From: Zychaea mexicana
Taxonomy: Eukaryota > Mucoromycota > Mucoromycetes > Mucorales > Lichtheimiaceae
Direction of reading: 5' to 3'
Length of the DNA: 64,000 bases
Assembly: GCF_025766255.1 (NCBI RefSeq)
Contig: NW_026516785.1
Coordinates: forward strand, 1 to 64,000
The translations under genes were made by a program, and so were the position numbers. Every line of letters begins with the position of its first letter. Within the stretch, counting starts at the first letter, position 1. Shown piece after piece: positions 11,869 to 23,120 of this stretch. The notes beneath the pieces are model-generated. The model was given only the letters and a program-made list of their open reading frames with translations, searched no databases and was not told the DNA's origin.

Positions 11869-12608
11869 CAGTGAAGATCTTCTTCTTATAAACTGCACCC
11901 GTGCTAAATAGTGCAGAAGATCTTCTTCCTATAAAATGCACCCGGTGCTAATTAGTGCAGAAGGTCTTCTTCTTATAAAATGCACCCGGTGCTAATTAGT
12001 GCAGAATATCTTATTCCTACTAATTTCTGCGAGTAAAGAATAAAGATAGAGTATGAATTACTGAAATTGGGCCAAATTTTTATATGAAAAATATATATTG
12101 AGTGCCTATGGTGTATAACAAAGCATGTGGATGTAGTGGAGAGAACAAAAAACATCTTCTCGGAATTAAAATGTTGTCTTATATATCTTTTGTATATACT
12201 TCAGCGTATTTTATATCAATTAAATAAAGCATTATAACGAAGTAATAGTGGTATTGTATATACTAACATTTGGCGATATCATATGAATACAGTAGGTGGC
12301 TGCTTCTTATTAATGATTACCAAAAAATATACTGTATGTATTGATTGGTCTTTGAAGATCATATCACGTAAAGAGCGCATTGAGTGCCAACCATTACAAT
12401 ATGTATCCATCGAGGCATGGTGCAATAATATTGCTGATTTTTTAATAGCTGCCAGATAGCAAACAAGTGTCTGGATTATTTTGCACAACAGGAGCGATTA
12501 ATAGGAAGAAGATCTTCTGCACTAATTAGCACCGGGTGTATTTTATAGGAAGAAGATCTTCTACACTAATTAACACCGGTGCAATCAATATGAAGATGAT
12601 CTTCTACA
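11869..12608. mobile_element. Foldback/MITE-like element with repeated inverted arms
   Basis: The left arm (11869 to about 12030) holds three copies of a 44-45-bp unit, starting at 11869, 11914 and 11958, plus a partial fourth. Each has the core CAGAAGATCTTCTTCCTATA followed by TGCACCCGGTGCTAATTAGT. The right arm (about 12492-12608) holds the same unit inverted, two full copies plus a partial. The unique centre (about 12030-12490) has no coding sequence I can support. Arms built of tandem short repeats are typical of foldback elements. I found no clear target duplication. Confidence 0.7.
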
Positions 12609-13429
12609 TGTATTCAAACTTATTTTGTGGCTATACATCAAATCACCATTTAAGAAAGCACTACTTTCTCAAATATGTACTAATTTTGACCATTCAGGTT
12701 GTAATTACTCCAGTGGTTTCAAGTATTTTATCATCACAAAGCCGAGATTGATCAATAAAGAACATGATTGCGGATGTACTTTAGTAGTAGTGCATGAAAG
12801 AATAGCAGAAATCATGGTGGATTGCACTGCTGAATGGCATTATTCTATGTGACATGCCTAGAGTTGTTATAGCTATACCAGTTTATATAGTTTGCTGGAC
12901 CAAGAGGTTGCGTTTTCGAATGCAAACACTTTCACTATATATATATATATATGTATATCTTATATACGTAGATTCTTGTGCATTGTGCAGTCTGGTCCAG
13001 CTAAATTCTATTTTTCAGTAAGTAGTATCTTGCATCATACGAAAAAAGTAGAGTTTCTTTAAATTTCAGTCAAACAGGTCTTTTTCTACTTTGCTTCGTC
13101 TTCTACTTTCAAGGCAAAGATATTTCACAATAAGTTCATATACATTACAACACTTTCTTATAGACATAGTAAAGCCCTTTTAAATTAATCATCGCAATTG
13201 AATTTACTGTAAAGAGGGCGAATATCAGAATCCTATGTATTCCTACACTAGATAGTTACCTGAGTATATTCTGGCTTACATCAATTCAATATTCGCTCAC
13301 AATAATTGTTATATCAGTAAACGCCGTTAGAATTAATACCACAAACCCCTTTACAAACAATCATATTATAGAAACTGTTATACTTGCCATTTTACTTGTA
13401 CAAGATCGAATATTGTTTTCTTATTACTT
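12609..13429. other. No gene seen
   Basis: AT-rich intergenic DNA with a short TA microsatellite (about 12938-12953). Nothing coding is supportable. Confidence 0.5.
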
Positions 13430-15116
13430 TCATTTCGAACTAGTAGTCGTCGTAGTCAACGTTGCTGCTGTTACTATCGCTCTCCAGTTCTGAGACATCC
13501 GTGTGGCTGTCGGTATCCTCTTCTTCTCCTCCTCCTCATCGTCTGTAAGTGCTTCCGAGCACGACGACACCGCGTCATCCTCATGGCGAGTCCAATTCAC
13601 CCGGCCAGACCACTTAGCACCACGGAAAATTGGAACGTTGGTTCCTAGGGCGAGCTTGTTGACGTTGTTGATTGCTGATTTGCAATCGTAGAACAAGATT
13701 TCCTGCTCTGTTGCTGGCAATGCCACATAGTCGTTGACAGCTGCACGCTCAAGTTTGAGATCGTTCAGAGACATGTAGCTGCCTTTTCCAACATCAATCT
13801 TACCGCATGTTCTGGTTGGCGGCTAATCGTTTGATGGATGACCTTGGTTGCTTTACGGACTTGCACTTCAACGGCCTTGCCATCCATTCTGAAGGCGTTT
13901 CGCCACTCCTTCGCCTTCTTAATCCAGTGCTTATGCTTCTGCCTGTCTTTTCTGTCGTCTTTATTGGCATAGTAGCTCTCTCTTGCACGCATACGCCGTT
14001 CCTCTTTTTCCTCTTCTGTCTTCTGGGACTTGTGGCCACGTCTCAAGCCTGGAGAGGCTATACTATGCTCCTTGGACTGGTGCTGGCGCATACTCCATGC
14101 CCTTGTAAAGGGCATGTCGCAGATGTTGCACTTGTATGGGGCACGTTCAACCGCTGGGAGGTCAAACCGTACAAAGAAATCTGGCGACGCGCAATTTTGA
14201 GCAATTTCTCGCGTCTCATTTCAAGATCGTCATCGTCGATCAATCCTTCCAGGAGATTCTGCTTGTTGTGATCTTCTGCCTTTTTCTGCCACTGCGCCTT
14301 TTCGTCATCGCTTAAACCGGCATACATTTCCTTCAACCGATCCATCTTTATAACCGATCCATCTTTATAAGATTGGTGGTAACTAATTTCGTTTATGAGT
14401 ACTTATATATGCTGAGAGTCATAAAGAAGTCTTACCGCTGGAGGTGACATCCCTAGGTGGGGCCTCACCATCCTGGTCACCCATTGAAGACAAAACAGCA
14501 CTGCTACTGCTACTGTTACTGCTATTGCCAAGACCACGTCCACGACCACGTCCACGTCCACGTCCACGTCCACGACCACGTCCACGACCGCGACCAGAAG
14601 CGGAATTACTATCACCGCCATCAACAGCCACGTTATCAGCAGCAACTGAGAGACCAAAAGTATTAATTAAGCGCTTACAAATAATTTCAGACATAAATAT
14701 TACCTTTATTGTTACTGACAAAGTTCCAAGCATTTCTTGCGTGGCTCGACTTCCAGTATCTGGCGATCTTGCCACCGCAACGCTCGATGACGACGCTCTG
14801 AGGAACGCCATGTTTCTCCTGCATATCCAGCAGAAACTGCTTGATGTCGGCGTCGAGCAACTTGTAACGCTCAGAGGTGTTATGTTGCTTTGATAAATGT
14901 CGTTACAAGTATAAACGTTTGATTAGAATTAAGTTTGCTATTTCGTAGCAAATTTTTTACTATGGTAAGAGACGGTTGCACATGCTCAAACATTTGTCAC
15001 CAATCTCAGTGATTCCTTCAGCTCAGTACCTCAACCATCTCATTCAGTGTTAGTGATTCGGTTGTTGTAGCGTTAGGGTCAATTTGGTCGCGAGGTTTAG
15101 TGGAGATGTCAGTCAT
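13430..15116 (-). CDS. HMG-box-like plus C2H2 zinc-finger protein, two frame breaks as read
   Basis: Rebuilt exons: 15116-15030 (29 codons, ATG at 15116-15114), 14887-14704, 14645-14436 and 14362-13430. The first three junctions keep phase. The protein has a helical N-terminal segment, then ARNAWNFVSNN, then a long Arg-Gly repeat, then LKEMYAGLSDDEKAQWQKKA. The flanking pieces resemble the first and last parts of an HMG box split by the RG insertion. Next comes a clear C2H2 finger (YKCNICDMPFTRAWSMRQHQ then SKEH), basic coiled coil, and an acidic Ser/Thr tail ending at 13430. Continuing through exon 4 requires one missing A near 14205 and one missing G near 13798; both are homopolymer positions, so they may be sequence errors or real decay. 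The gene diverges from the recombinase-helicase gene across 403 bp. It is probably a DNA-binding protein; its partner or target is unknown. Confidence 0.6.
14530..14595. repeat. CCACGT/CCACGA minisatellite encoding Arg-Gly repeats
   Basis: About eleven 6-bp units (CCACGT, CCACGA), read on the minus strand as repeated Arg-Gly dipeptides inside the HMG-box-like gene. RG repeats commonly bind nucleic acid. The tract produces long artificial open frames on the other strand. Confidence 0.85.
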
Positions 15117-15519
15117 TGGAAACAATAAAACGTAACTAAAGGTATGCGAAAGTCAGTGAACAGGATTGATTTAGGATACATTCAGGATCGATCAGTGAAG
15201 GGGGAATCCTGAATTTTTTTAGCGCTATACTAACGGGAAATTTGGGGTGACTTAGGTGCGAAAATAACCCACATGTCTACTCCTGCGCAGCGTTCAATAT
15301 GAACAGCTACACTGTCTATACTACCACCAATTTTGATTATGCCATGGAAACCGATTTATGCAGACAATGAAAATTGACGGATCCAGCGACGCCCAGCGTA
15401 CGATTGACCGGTAATTATCATGACACTTATTCTTCATTGTCTTTTTTTTCTCATGCCAAATCTATTCTCGTTGAAATACTTACTTTCTCCTTTTTTATCA
15501 GTGAGCAAGCACGGACATC
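15117..15519. promoter_or_regulatory. Shared divergent intergenic region
   Basis: 403 bp between the putative starts of two divergent genes, so it should hold both promoters. It also contains a short upstream frame (ATG at 15358 and 15367) with a GTAATT donor at 15411 and an acceptor at 15500-15501. That splice would lead into a different frame from the main gene, so it may be a 5' leader exon. No consensus promoter element is certain. Confidence 0.4.
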
Positions 15520-18500
15520 ATGTTCTGGCTTCGTGATGGTGTTCCCACTGCCATGAATATATTTCAAGAAATAACAATACGAACCGCAACACTGGCAACA
15601 GGGGACCATCTACCTGGACCCACCATCTTCATTGAAGATGACAACTACTTGTCCGTGCAGTATCGTCCAACACGAGCTATTGTCAGTCTGTCCAGTCTCC
15701 AGATTGCCGCCCAGGATCTCCTCGTTCAATGCCGTGTGCAATTGGAGGAGCACGTGTTGCGAGGATATCGTTTGCCTGTCCCTTTTACCTCCACCAGTTG
15801 CAACAACGTCGACCAACAAGCTAGTGAAGGTCCATCTGTTGATTTTTTCACTGCCTCGGGTAAATCTACTGCTGATCCTGCCTACCTCACTGCCTTGATG
15901 TTCCACTTGGCCACCCAGTATTCGGACGAGTTCATCTCCCATGTCGCACCCAACGGTACTCTAGTTTGGAAGCTCGATAGCCTCTGTCGGTGGCTCAACC
16001 AGGCGCGGAAGTTAATCATGATGATTATGGTCCTTGTCCATATTACCAGTGGCCAGCCAGCACGCGGTGAGGAACTCGCAGCCACCACCATCCGATGTAC
16101 TGCCCTTGGAGCTAAGCGTGGCATGTACTGGTACCGCGGCAAGATCATGCTCGTCCAATACTACTACAAGCGCCGTTCTCGAAGAACTGCCGACCGGTAC
16201 ATTGCTCGTTTTCTTACAAGAGAATTGAGTGATATTTTGCTGCAGTATCTTGTCTTGGTGCGCCCATTTGAACGGTATGCATTACTTTGATAACTTTTGG
16301 CTATTGCTGGTCGATGATTTGCTGAACTGTTGTTTCGAATTTTATCTAGGGTAGCGTTTTCGGAAACGCACAGTGGTGACAGTGCTGATGCCGGCGTCGC
16401 AAACTACCAGAACTTTCTCTTCGTCGCCAACGGCAACGTTGTCGCGAGCAGAGATTTGAGCCGATCACTGTATGAGTATGTGTCATCTCAAGTTGCTCAT
16501 ATGATAACCAAAGATGTTAAAAAGTAATACCCAACACATATAACAAATACTTACTTCTCTTCTTCCATTAGGCACCTGCGCACCTATGCCGGTGTTGGCC
16601 TTGGCCTCCAAGCGTACCGCCAAGTTGCCACGTTCTTCATGCGCCACCACCTCCAACGCGGCTGTGCTTTCTTACAAAGCACAGAGGAAGTCGACAGTGA
16701 ACCTGACACTGGCGACAATGACGGCGTTGACGATCAACAACAGGACCAAGCGCGATCTGTCACTCGTGGCATTCGCCATGTCAATCCCGAATTTTATGAC
16801 TTGCAGGCTGCACACAGCAGTTCGGTTGCTGGCATGTTTTATGCTCGCACCACAAATGATTTTCGGTATTTGTCGTCGGAATCCATACATGAGTTTGACC
16901 TCTGTTCTCGTGAGTGGCAGGCCTTGTTGGGTATGTATCAACGTCGCTGTTCACATAAAGAAATAATAGATTACGTGATTAATTATGCAAATGACAAATA
17001 TATAGGCATTGATGACCATATTGCCGCACCCATACCCTCTCATCCTCAACAACAACCATCGCACCGACCGCATCAACAACCAGCTCAACAACAGCAACAA
17101 TCTCTTGCCCTTGCTCCTCCTCTCTCACAGTTGCCTGGTATGGTGAACAGCTTGCTTGCCCAAGCAGCTGAACGATTTGTCGTGGCCATACACGAAAAAA
17201 CAACCAAGAACATATCACCGGTCATTGAACACAAGCGTATGTTTTCTTCTTATCCTCCTATGCCCTTTTCTCTGCTTTTTACTTATCTTCTCTCATTTTT
17301 ATAGCCGTCCTTCCCGAGCATGTCAATGGCTTGCGTCGGTTCCTCGGCAATGACTCTGCCTACTTTCGTTCCCTTGAACAGGGCCTTGCTCTACCTTGGA
17401 TTGTAGAGCGAAAATTGGACCTGCTAGTTGTCATGCCAACCGGCATGGGCAAAAGCGTGCTTTTCTCGGTTCCCCCTTTTCTGGAAAACGGCAAGCTTTC
17501 GGTCGTCATCGTCCCCTTGGTAGCACTGGTCAAGGACCACGAGCGTCGCTTGGTGCGAGCAGGTTTACGGGCCACATTGTGGCAATGTAAGTGTTTTTCT
17601 TTATGGAAAAAAAAGAGTATTGCTTTGTATTAGTATGCCATTTATCAGTTTAAACTCATTATCTATACATTAATTAATATAGCCGGCGCCCCTACCATGC
17701 CCAACGCACAGGTGCTGCTGGTACCAGTTGAAGCTGTTGCCTCTGCCCCTTTTGTCCAGTTCTGCTTGGAGCATGAAAGCCGAATCTCCCGTTTTGTCGT
17801 CGATGAGTGCCACCTGGGCATGACATGGCTATCCTTCCGCTTCGCCATGGCCAAGCTCACTGTTCTACGCGCCATCCCTGTCCCTCTTCTCCTTCTCACA
17901 GCCACCATGCCGCCGTCCATGGAAGATCGAGCCCGTATCTTTTACGGCTGTAACTTTGCAACAATTCGCGCACAGTCCACATCGCGGGTAAACCTGTCGT
18001 ACCAAATCCATCCCTTGCCCAGCAACATCACCAACAATATCGCATTCAACACATTGGCAGAATCTTTGCGTGTTGTCTTTCCCAACGAACGCGGTATTGT
18101 TTTCTGCAAGACAGTACAGGATGCCGAAACGCTCTTTGATGTTTTGAATGGTGGATATCAAGACTTGGCTCCACGACTTTACCATGGCCAGCTCCCAGAG
18201 ACAGCCAAAGACGAGGCTCAAGAGGGCTGGATGTCCGACGGCGGCATCATGGTCGCGACCTCGGCGTTCGGTATTGGCATTGACGCTCCTGATGTGCGGA
18301 AGGTGTTCCACTGGAGGTTGCCTTACAGTTTGTTGGATTACGCTCAACAAACGGGTCGCGCAGGTCGTGACGGGCAAACTTCAGTGTGTCGGGTGTATTA
18401 TGTCGAAGACAGAGAACAGAGCACCATTGACAGAAACAAACAAAACCAGGAAGTCGAATCCAGCATCAGCGACGCAGAAGAGATGCTTGCGTTTGCAAAG

Positions 18501-19563
18501 GTAAAACCTAAAATTTAAAGAAGGAGATACAGTTGGGAGGTTAATCTATTTGCGTTTGCTAATATACAATCTGTTATAGTCCAAGACATGCATTCGTTTC
18601 AAGTTACAGCAATATCTCGATGGTCGCCCATCCTTGAACTGTCTTACCGACAGTGAAGCTGCAGAGTGTAGCATCTGTCACGACTTACAACAACAACCAC
18701 ACCATGAATCTTCCTTGTCGTTGTCTGTTCGGTCAGCCAATGCCCTGCAAACACAGACGCGGCAGGAAGTTCCATTTGATCTGCCGGCCCCTTCACATGT
18801 AAGTCAAGTATATGTTTTTGTAGCTTTATTGTTTAGAGGTTCAATTTTTACTCATCGTGTATATATTTTACTTGTCACACTTACCAGCCTCCAATGCAAC
18901 GACGACGACAGCAATCACCACCTGCCCTCCGCCCTGTTGCTGCCTTTGTACAGGCGCAAGAAGAGCACGACCGCATCCAACAGGAGAAGGAGCGTTTCCT
19001 TGATCAATGTGAAGCGCTCAAGTCAACTTGTGTCGTCTGTTTGCTTCGCCGTCTCCCGCAATGCAATGTTACACCTTACGACGATCATTCGCAGCACGAC
19101 TACTGCAAAAGGTGCTTCATCAAGCATGGTTTATATGGCATGTGCCTCACCTATAAGTATGTAGCCTTAATACCAAGTTCTCGTATTTTCTTTTTTTTTT
19201 CCTTTACTAACCTGTGCTCGATTATTCTCTACTTTGCTTCACAGGCGGTTAATGTGTTTCAAATGCGGCCTACCATTCAACCATCCCCTCTATCACGGCA
19301 ACGGTGAGGAGTGCAATGCGGTGATCAAGAACGCTGTGTTGCCAGCCTGTTGGGCTATTTTTCAGAGCGAGGACACCGAGGATCAAGAGTGGTTGGTTGA
19401 TGCATACAACGCTATCCATCGCGCCAACCAGCACCAAAGAACAGATCCATTTTCGGCGACTAAACCAGCATTCGCTCGGTGGTTATCAGACAAGGACGAC
19501 GGCCATGTCAACAATGCGATGAAGCTATTTGATAAGATAGTTTCTGAGCTTCTCTATTGTTAG
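15520..19563 (+). CDS. Tyrosine-recombinase-like domain fused to RecQ helicase and Cys-rich tail
   Basis: Eight exons: 15520-16274, 16350-16523, 16572-17236, 17305-17586, 17683-18500, 18580-18798, 18888-19156, 19245-19563. All junctions keep phase and give an intact 1166-residue protein. Residues about 150-410 read as a tyrosine recombinase: box I SGQPARGEEL (Arg182), a beta-hairpin Lys (YYYKRRSR, Lys217), box II QAYRQVATFFMRHHL (Arg326; the usual His of HxxR is Gln323), and AHSSSVAGMFYAR (His391, Tyr400, with the canonical nine-residue spacing). Residues about 535-900 are a RecQ-type SF2 helicase: Walker A MPTGMGKS (575-582), DECH (666-669), TATMP, and QQTGRAGRDG (motif VI, Gln848 onward). 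The tail has CxxC clusters (CSIC, CVVC, CKRC, CFKC) before a short C-terminal domain. RecQ helicases of this style occur in fungal telomere-linked helicases. The recombinase reading rests on motif order and spacing and is inference. The start could lie further upstream. Confidence 0.85.
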
Positions 19564-20689
19564 CCATAGCTTCTCTTTTTCTCTTCCTCTTTCTTGCTCT
19601 CTCTTGTTCTCTTCTCTCTGTCTTTCTCTCTCTTTTTCTCTTCTCTTTGTCTTTCTCTCTTTGATTTTTTGTCATATTTGACCTTTTTTTTACAATAATA
19701 AATATATATACTACCACACTTCTTCGTTACTGTGCCCAACCTTGATTGCATTGCTAGTAGCAACGGAACAACATCATTATCTTGGTAGTGACCTGAGCTT
19801 CTTTTTTTAAAGAGCACCGTAGTTTGTATCGATGGTGACTTGAGAAACTACGCACATTGATTAACTTTGGCAGTGGCTGCAGTGAAGCAGTGAATATACC
19901 ATCTAGTGTAGATACACGTCATACGCCAACCATTGTATCCTCACAACGAGATATGAAACGAGTAGCTCCAAACCAGCATCGTCGTCGTTAATTTTATCGT
20001 TGTCATCTTACCGTTGTATAATAGCTGATACTGTAATCGTCAAATGATGTGCTGCTTCCAACATTAAAAAGTTGCTTGACTTCGGCTATATCTTTTGCCT
20101 TTTTTTTAACAGAACCCAGTTTCCATTCATTGCATATTAAGTTGGTAAAGAATTATTTTTCTTGAAAGTTGCCGACTTTACTACGAAAAGGTGCTTTTAG
20201 GTTGACAGTAGAGAGAAGGTAGAAGGGGTGAGAAAGTAAAGAAAAGGAAGAGCACCATCGCCGTAGATTTTTCTACCTGAATCCGGGGTCATCGCTGCTA
20301 AATTGTCCGTACTGATAAGCGTGACGATCATTTTATCTGGAGTATTGTAGCCATAGTGTTTTTATTCAGTTACAAGGTCATTATATAGAAAGCTAGAAGT
20401 GGGGTACATACTTCTCCGATGTCACAGATATGAGCTGGTGAAAGAGGTGAGGGAAGTATCTGGGAAGGGACTGATTAGGCGGAAACGACAGGAACGACAA
20501 ACTGGATCAAAAGGGTGGGTTCGAAAAACTGCATAAAATCGTCGCACACGTTTTAACCAACCGGTTTCAGTACGTTCATCGCCACTCGAATACAAACTTC
20601 GGGGGTCGTTGGGGTCACTCATCAATATCAAGTTTATAAAAGTAAATTACAGCAGCAAAGCTATATAGACTAGTAAGGTAATCACGATT
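19564..20689. other. Pyrimidine-rich tract and gene-free stretch
   Basis: 19568-19670 is a CT-rich tract (repeated TCTCTTTTTCTCTT-like units) directly after the helicase stop, probably 3' UTR and flank. The rest shows no supportable gene, and the tRNA-like or RNA features I looked for are absent. Confidence 0.5.
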
Positions 20690-21385
20690 GACGTGTTGTG
20701 CGTTGAGGCTGCCGTAAATGGCTTCTATGAGGTCGTATGTGTTGTAATGCAGCATGAGCATTTGATCTGGAAGCCGGACTCTGTCATCAGTAGCTGGCGC
20801 GAACAGCTCAGCACCATCACCAATGCGAAGTTAGTATTGTGCAAGCTCGCGAAGCTCGTTTGCATCAGTGGTGTTTGCAGCTTGTTGGACGCGCATGTTG
20901 GTTTCAAGAGGTTGGATGGTGACACTGTGCCAAATAAATGAGCGATTAAAGCATTGCTGTACGATTTGCGAGCGTGGCGCATTTGGAATCACAGGAAGGA
21001 CCTATTGTCACATTTGATGCGGATACTTTACTGTGAGTACCACTGTTCAATAGTAAAAGAATGCAAAGTAGAAGAGAGGATACAGTGTTAAATACCTGGC
21101 GAAAGTCACCACCAAAGACCATGGCTTTTCCACCGAATGAAACATCGGCAAGCGCGGGATCGTCATGTCTCAAGAGATCGTGAACTACTGGTTTACAGTC
21201 TCGATAACATCTTTACTGATCATGGATGCTTCATCCCAGATGATAAATCTTGCCAAACATGCTGCGGGGTCAAGCGCGGGTAAAAGCTACCCACTGTCGT
21301 ATCGTTGTTTCTTTTAAAGGTATTTTGAACGTTGAGTATGCAGTTCGTCCACCATTGAGTAACCTCTTTTAGGTGAAGAGTTTTG
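20690..21385 (-). pseudogene. Helitron-type PIF1 helicase fragment, copy 1
   Basis: On the minus strand the pieces follow PIF1 order: GGRTAYSTFKIP (near 21340), a frame break, FIIWDEASMISKDVIET (Walker B, near 21230), VSFGGKAMVFGGDFRQ (near 21110), an intron-like GTATTT...AATAG segment, then PVIPNAPRSQIVQQCFNRS, then LETNMRVQQAANTTDANELR, an in-frame TAA, IGDGAELFAP and LPDQMLMLHYNTYDLIEAIYG. The order and wording match Helitron PIF1-like helicases. The nonsense codon, the frame break and the missing Rep and C-terminal parts make it a remnant. A second copy lies at 37.5-38.4 kb. Confidence 0.75.
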
Positions 21386-21860
21386 TGGATGGAGTGCATA
21401 ATAGAAGTAGTGGTAAAAGGCTATTTGTCAAAGGTTAGTGCACAATGACCACGCCATGATTCATGTATGACTGCTTCGATGATGAGGGTACTGGGTAGAT
21501 TGGGTTAGTCTTGCGGGAATTGCATATGGATCATGGCAGCAGCGATTTGTGTGTCGTCAACAGGAAGAAGCAATAAATCCCCCCAAACGCGACGCCAAAC
21601 AAGTCTTTCTTGGGACAAGCAAACACGATATTTTGAAGACTATCAATGCCATAAACACATATGGGACGTTTGACCGAATGAATTTATCTGGTAAGAGTCG
21701 ATGTAGGGTCGCGCGGCAAGAAAGTTTTTGGTGAAGCGCACGGAACCAAAGATCGCGCACCGGTATGGCCATCGTGGTCGACCAAAACCGTTGCCATTCT
21801 CTCTTGGTAGGAAAATCAGTCGGGCCATCAGTATGGAAATCGTGGTTAATCACGGTATCT
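21386..21860 (-). pseudogene. LINE reverse-transcriptase C-terminal (zf-RVT-like) remnant
   Basis: Minus-strand pieces in two or three frames: WQRFW...IPVRDLWFRALHQKL, then CRATLHRLLPDKFIRSNVP, then FACPKKDL, then TLIIEAVIHESWRGHCALTF. This order resembles the zinc-binding C-terminal region that follows reverse transcriptase in fungal LINEs. No RT core remains. It abuts the PIF1 remnant at about 21385, so one element was probably inserted into or recombined with the other. Assignment is by pattern memory. Confidence 0.5.
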
Positions 21861-23087
21861 CGGAAGTACCAAACGCGGTGCTAATAGCTATCATTGCTCT
21901 TTCTGTCACTGCTTGTCATTGTCTGGTCAAACGCTCCCCACCACCGCTGTTCCCTTTTTGGAAAATACTGGTCATGCGTCCAAAAGCGTTTTGGTGATTG
22001 TCATTTCGCTTTTCCCTGCTAAAAAACGTGTCCGGCATAGGTTTTTCACTGCCCTTGACGGCAATGCAAAAAGACAGATGCTTACGCTATTTTTTTTATT
22101 TATAATACTAGCAATGTATGTGACTAGAAAGAGGGGAATCCCGTGTACACAGTGCTAAGAAACCACTTTTTACTTATATCAGGTTTCTGACGAGTGGGTG
22201 GATGATGGTACCAATATGGCGCTAGTATTCCGAGATGAGTACAGTAACGACAAAAATTTGCTAGTCGATCCGATCAGCTTATATACACAGCTCTCTACTT
22301 CATAATAAGTAACTTACCTGATCATCAAAAACATGTTAGCACGACCATTATGGCGAGACATTATCGTCGATATATATCGACTACCTAAGCTTTAACGATC
22401 TTATGCATACGGCTACTATACAAGTTGATACGGGACAACAGAGCACCAGTCTCGTTATTGCCGTAACCACCTATCCGCGGTCGCGAGGTAACAACTGATA
22501 ACGTCACCAATAAGCCTTTATCCTGTTATTTTAGTTATACAAAAGTAACGATAGCGCTTCGCTTGAAATATAATTATTAGACAGACAAAGAAATCTTACA
22601 TAGACGTGAACTGTACAGCACATTGACTTATTGATTACAGCTTGAAGCTATATATAGTGTCTGTTAAAATCACGTCCTACCGTTCACCGGCTACTTCGGC
22701 CGGAACTAGTTGGTCCCATCCGAAACCTGCTCAATTATATTTCTATAAGTGATTCGTCAGAAACGCATATCTTGTCTCAGCAGCGGCTGTCTGTCAGTCG
22801 TTTGAAAATCCCATAACCGTGCCAAAGCATAGAAAAAGGAGGAGCATTTGTTCTTTAACGCCTCAGAATATACCCTTTTCGTAATAAGCATGCACCAATT
22901 TTAGAAATAGATGCACGGTTCAAGAAACCGAAGGCTATTGGTGCATTTGGACCTCTTGAATTGACATGCTATCAAATATGGGCTCCCGCTAAAGAGGTTT
23001 TTTTATATCGCCGACACACTTTGAGAGATATTTTTCTTTTTTGCCAACGTTGTTTATCGCTCCGTTTCTTATCGCTCTTTCTCTTTC
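21861..23087. other. No gene seen
   Basis: Mixed-composition DNA with short open frames only. The last 100 bp before the SET gene are pyrimidine-rich and likely promoter or 5' UTR. Confidence 0.45.
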
Positions 23088-23120
23088 TTGACTAGCAAGG
23101 ATCCCTACAACGGCAGAAAC

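Noticed and set aside
11869..12608. CRISPR-like spaced repeats
   Set aside because: The repeats are contiguous, inverted between arms and lie in a eukaryotic genome; they are foldback element arms.
14444..14893. Long plus-strand frames with Pro-Arg or His-Val repeats
   Set aside because: They are translations of the CCACGT minisatellite opposite the minus-strand HMG-like/C2H2 gene, whose splice phases fit.
15610..15942. Minus-strand frames opposite the recombinase-helicase exons (also 17865-18377, 15882-16148)
   Set aside because: Shadows of strongly coding plus-strand exons; no domains and no splice consistency.
22320..22760. Possible solo LTR with TATATATA near 22650
   Set aside because: I could not find matching inverted TG/CA termini or a target duplication.
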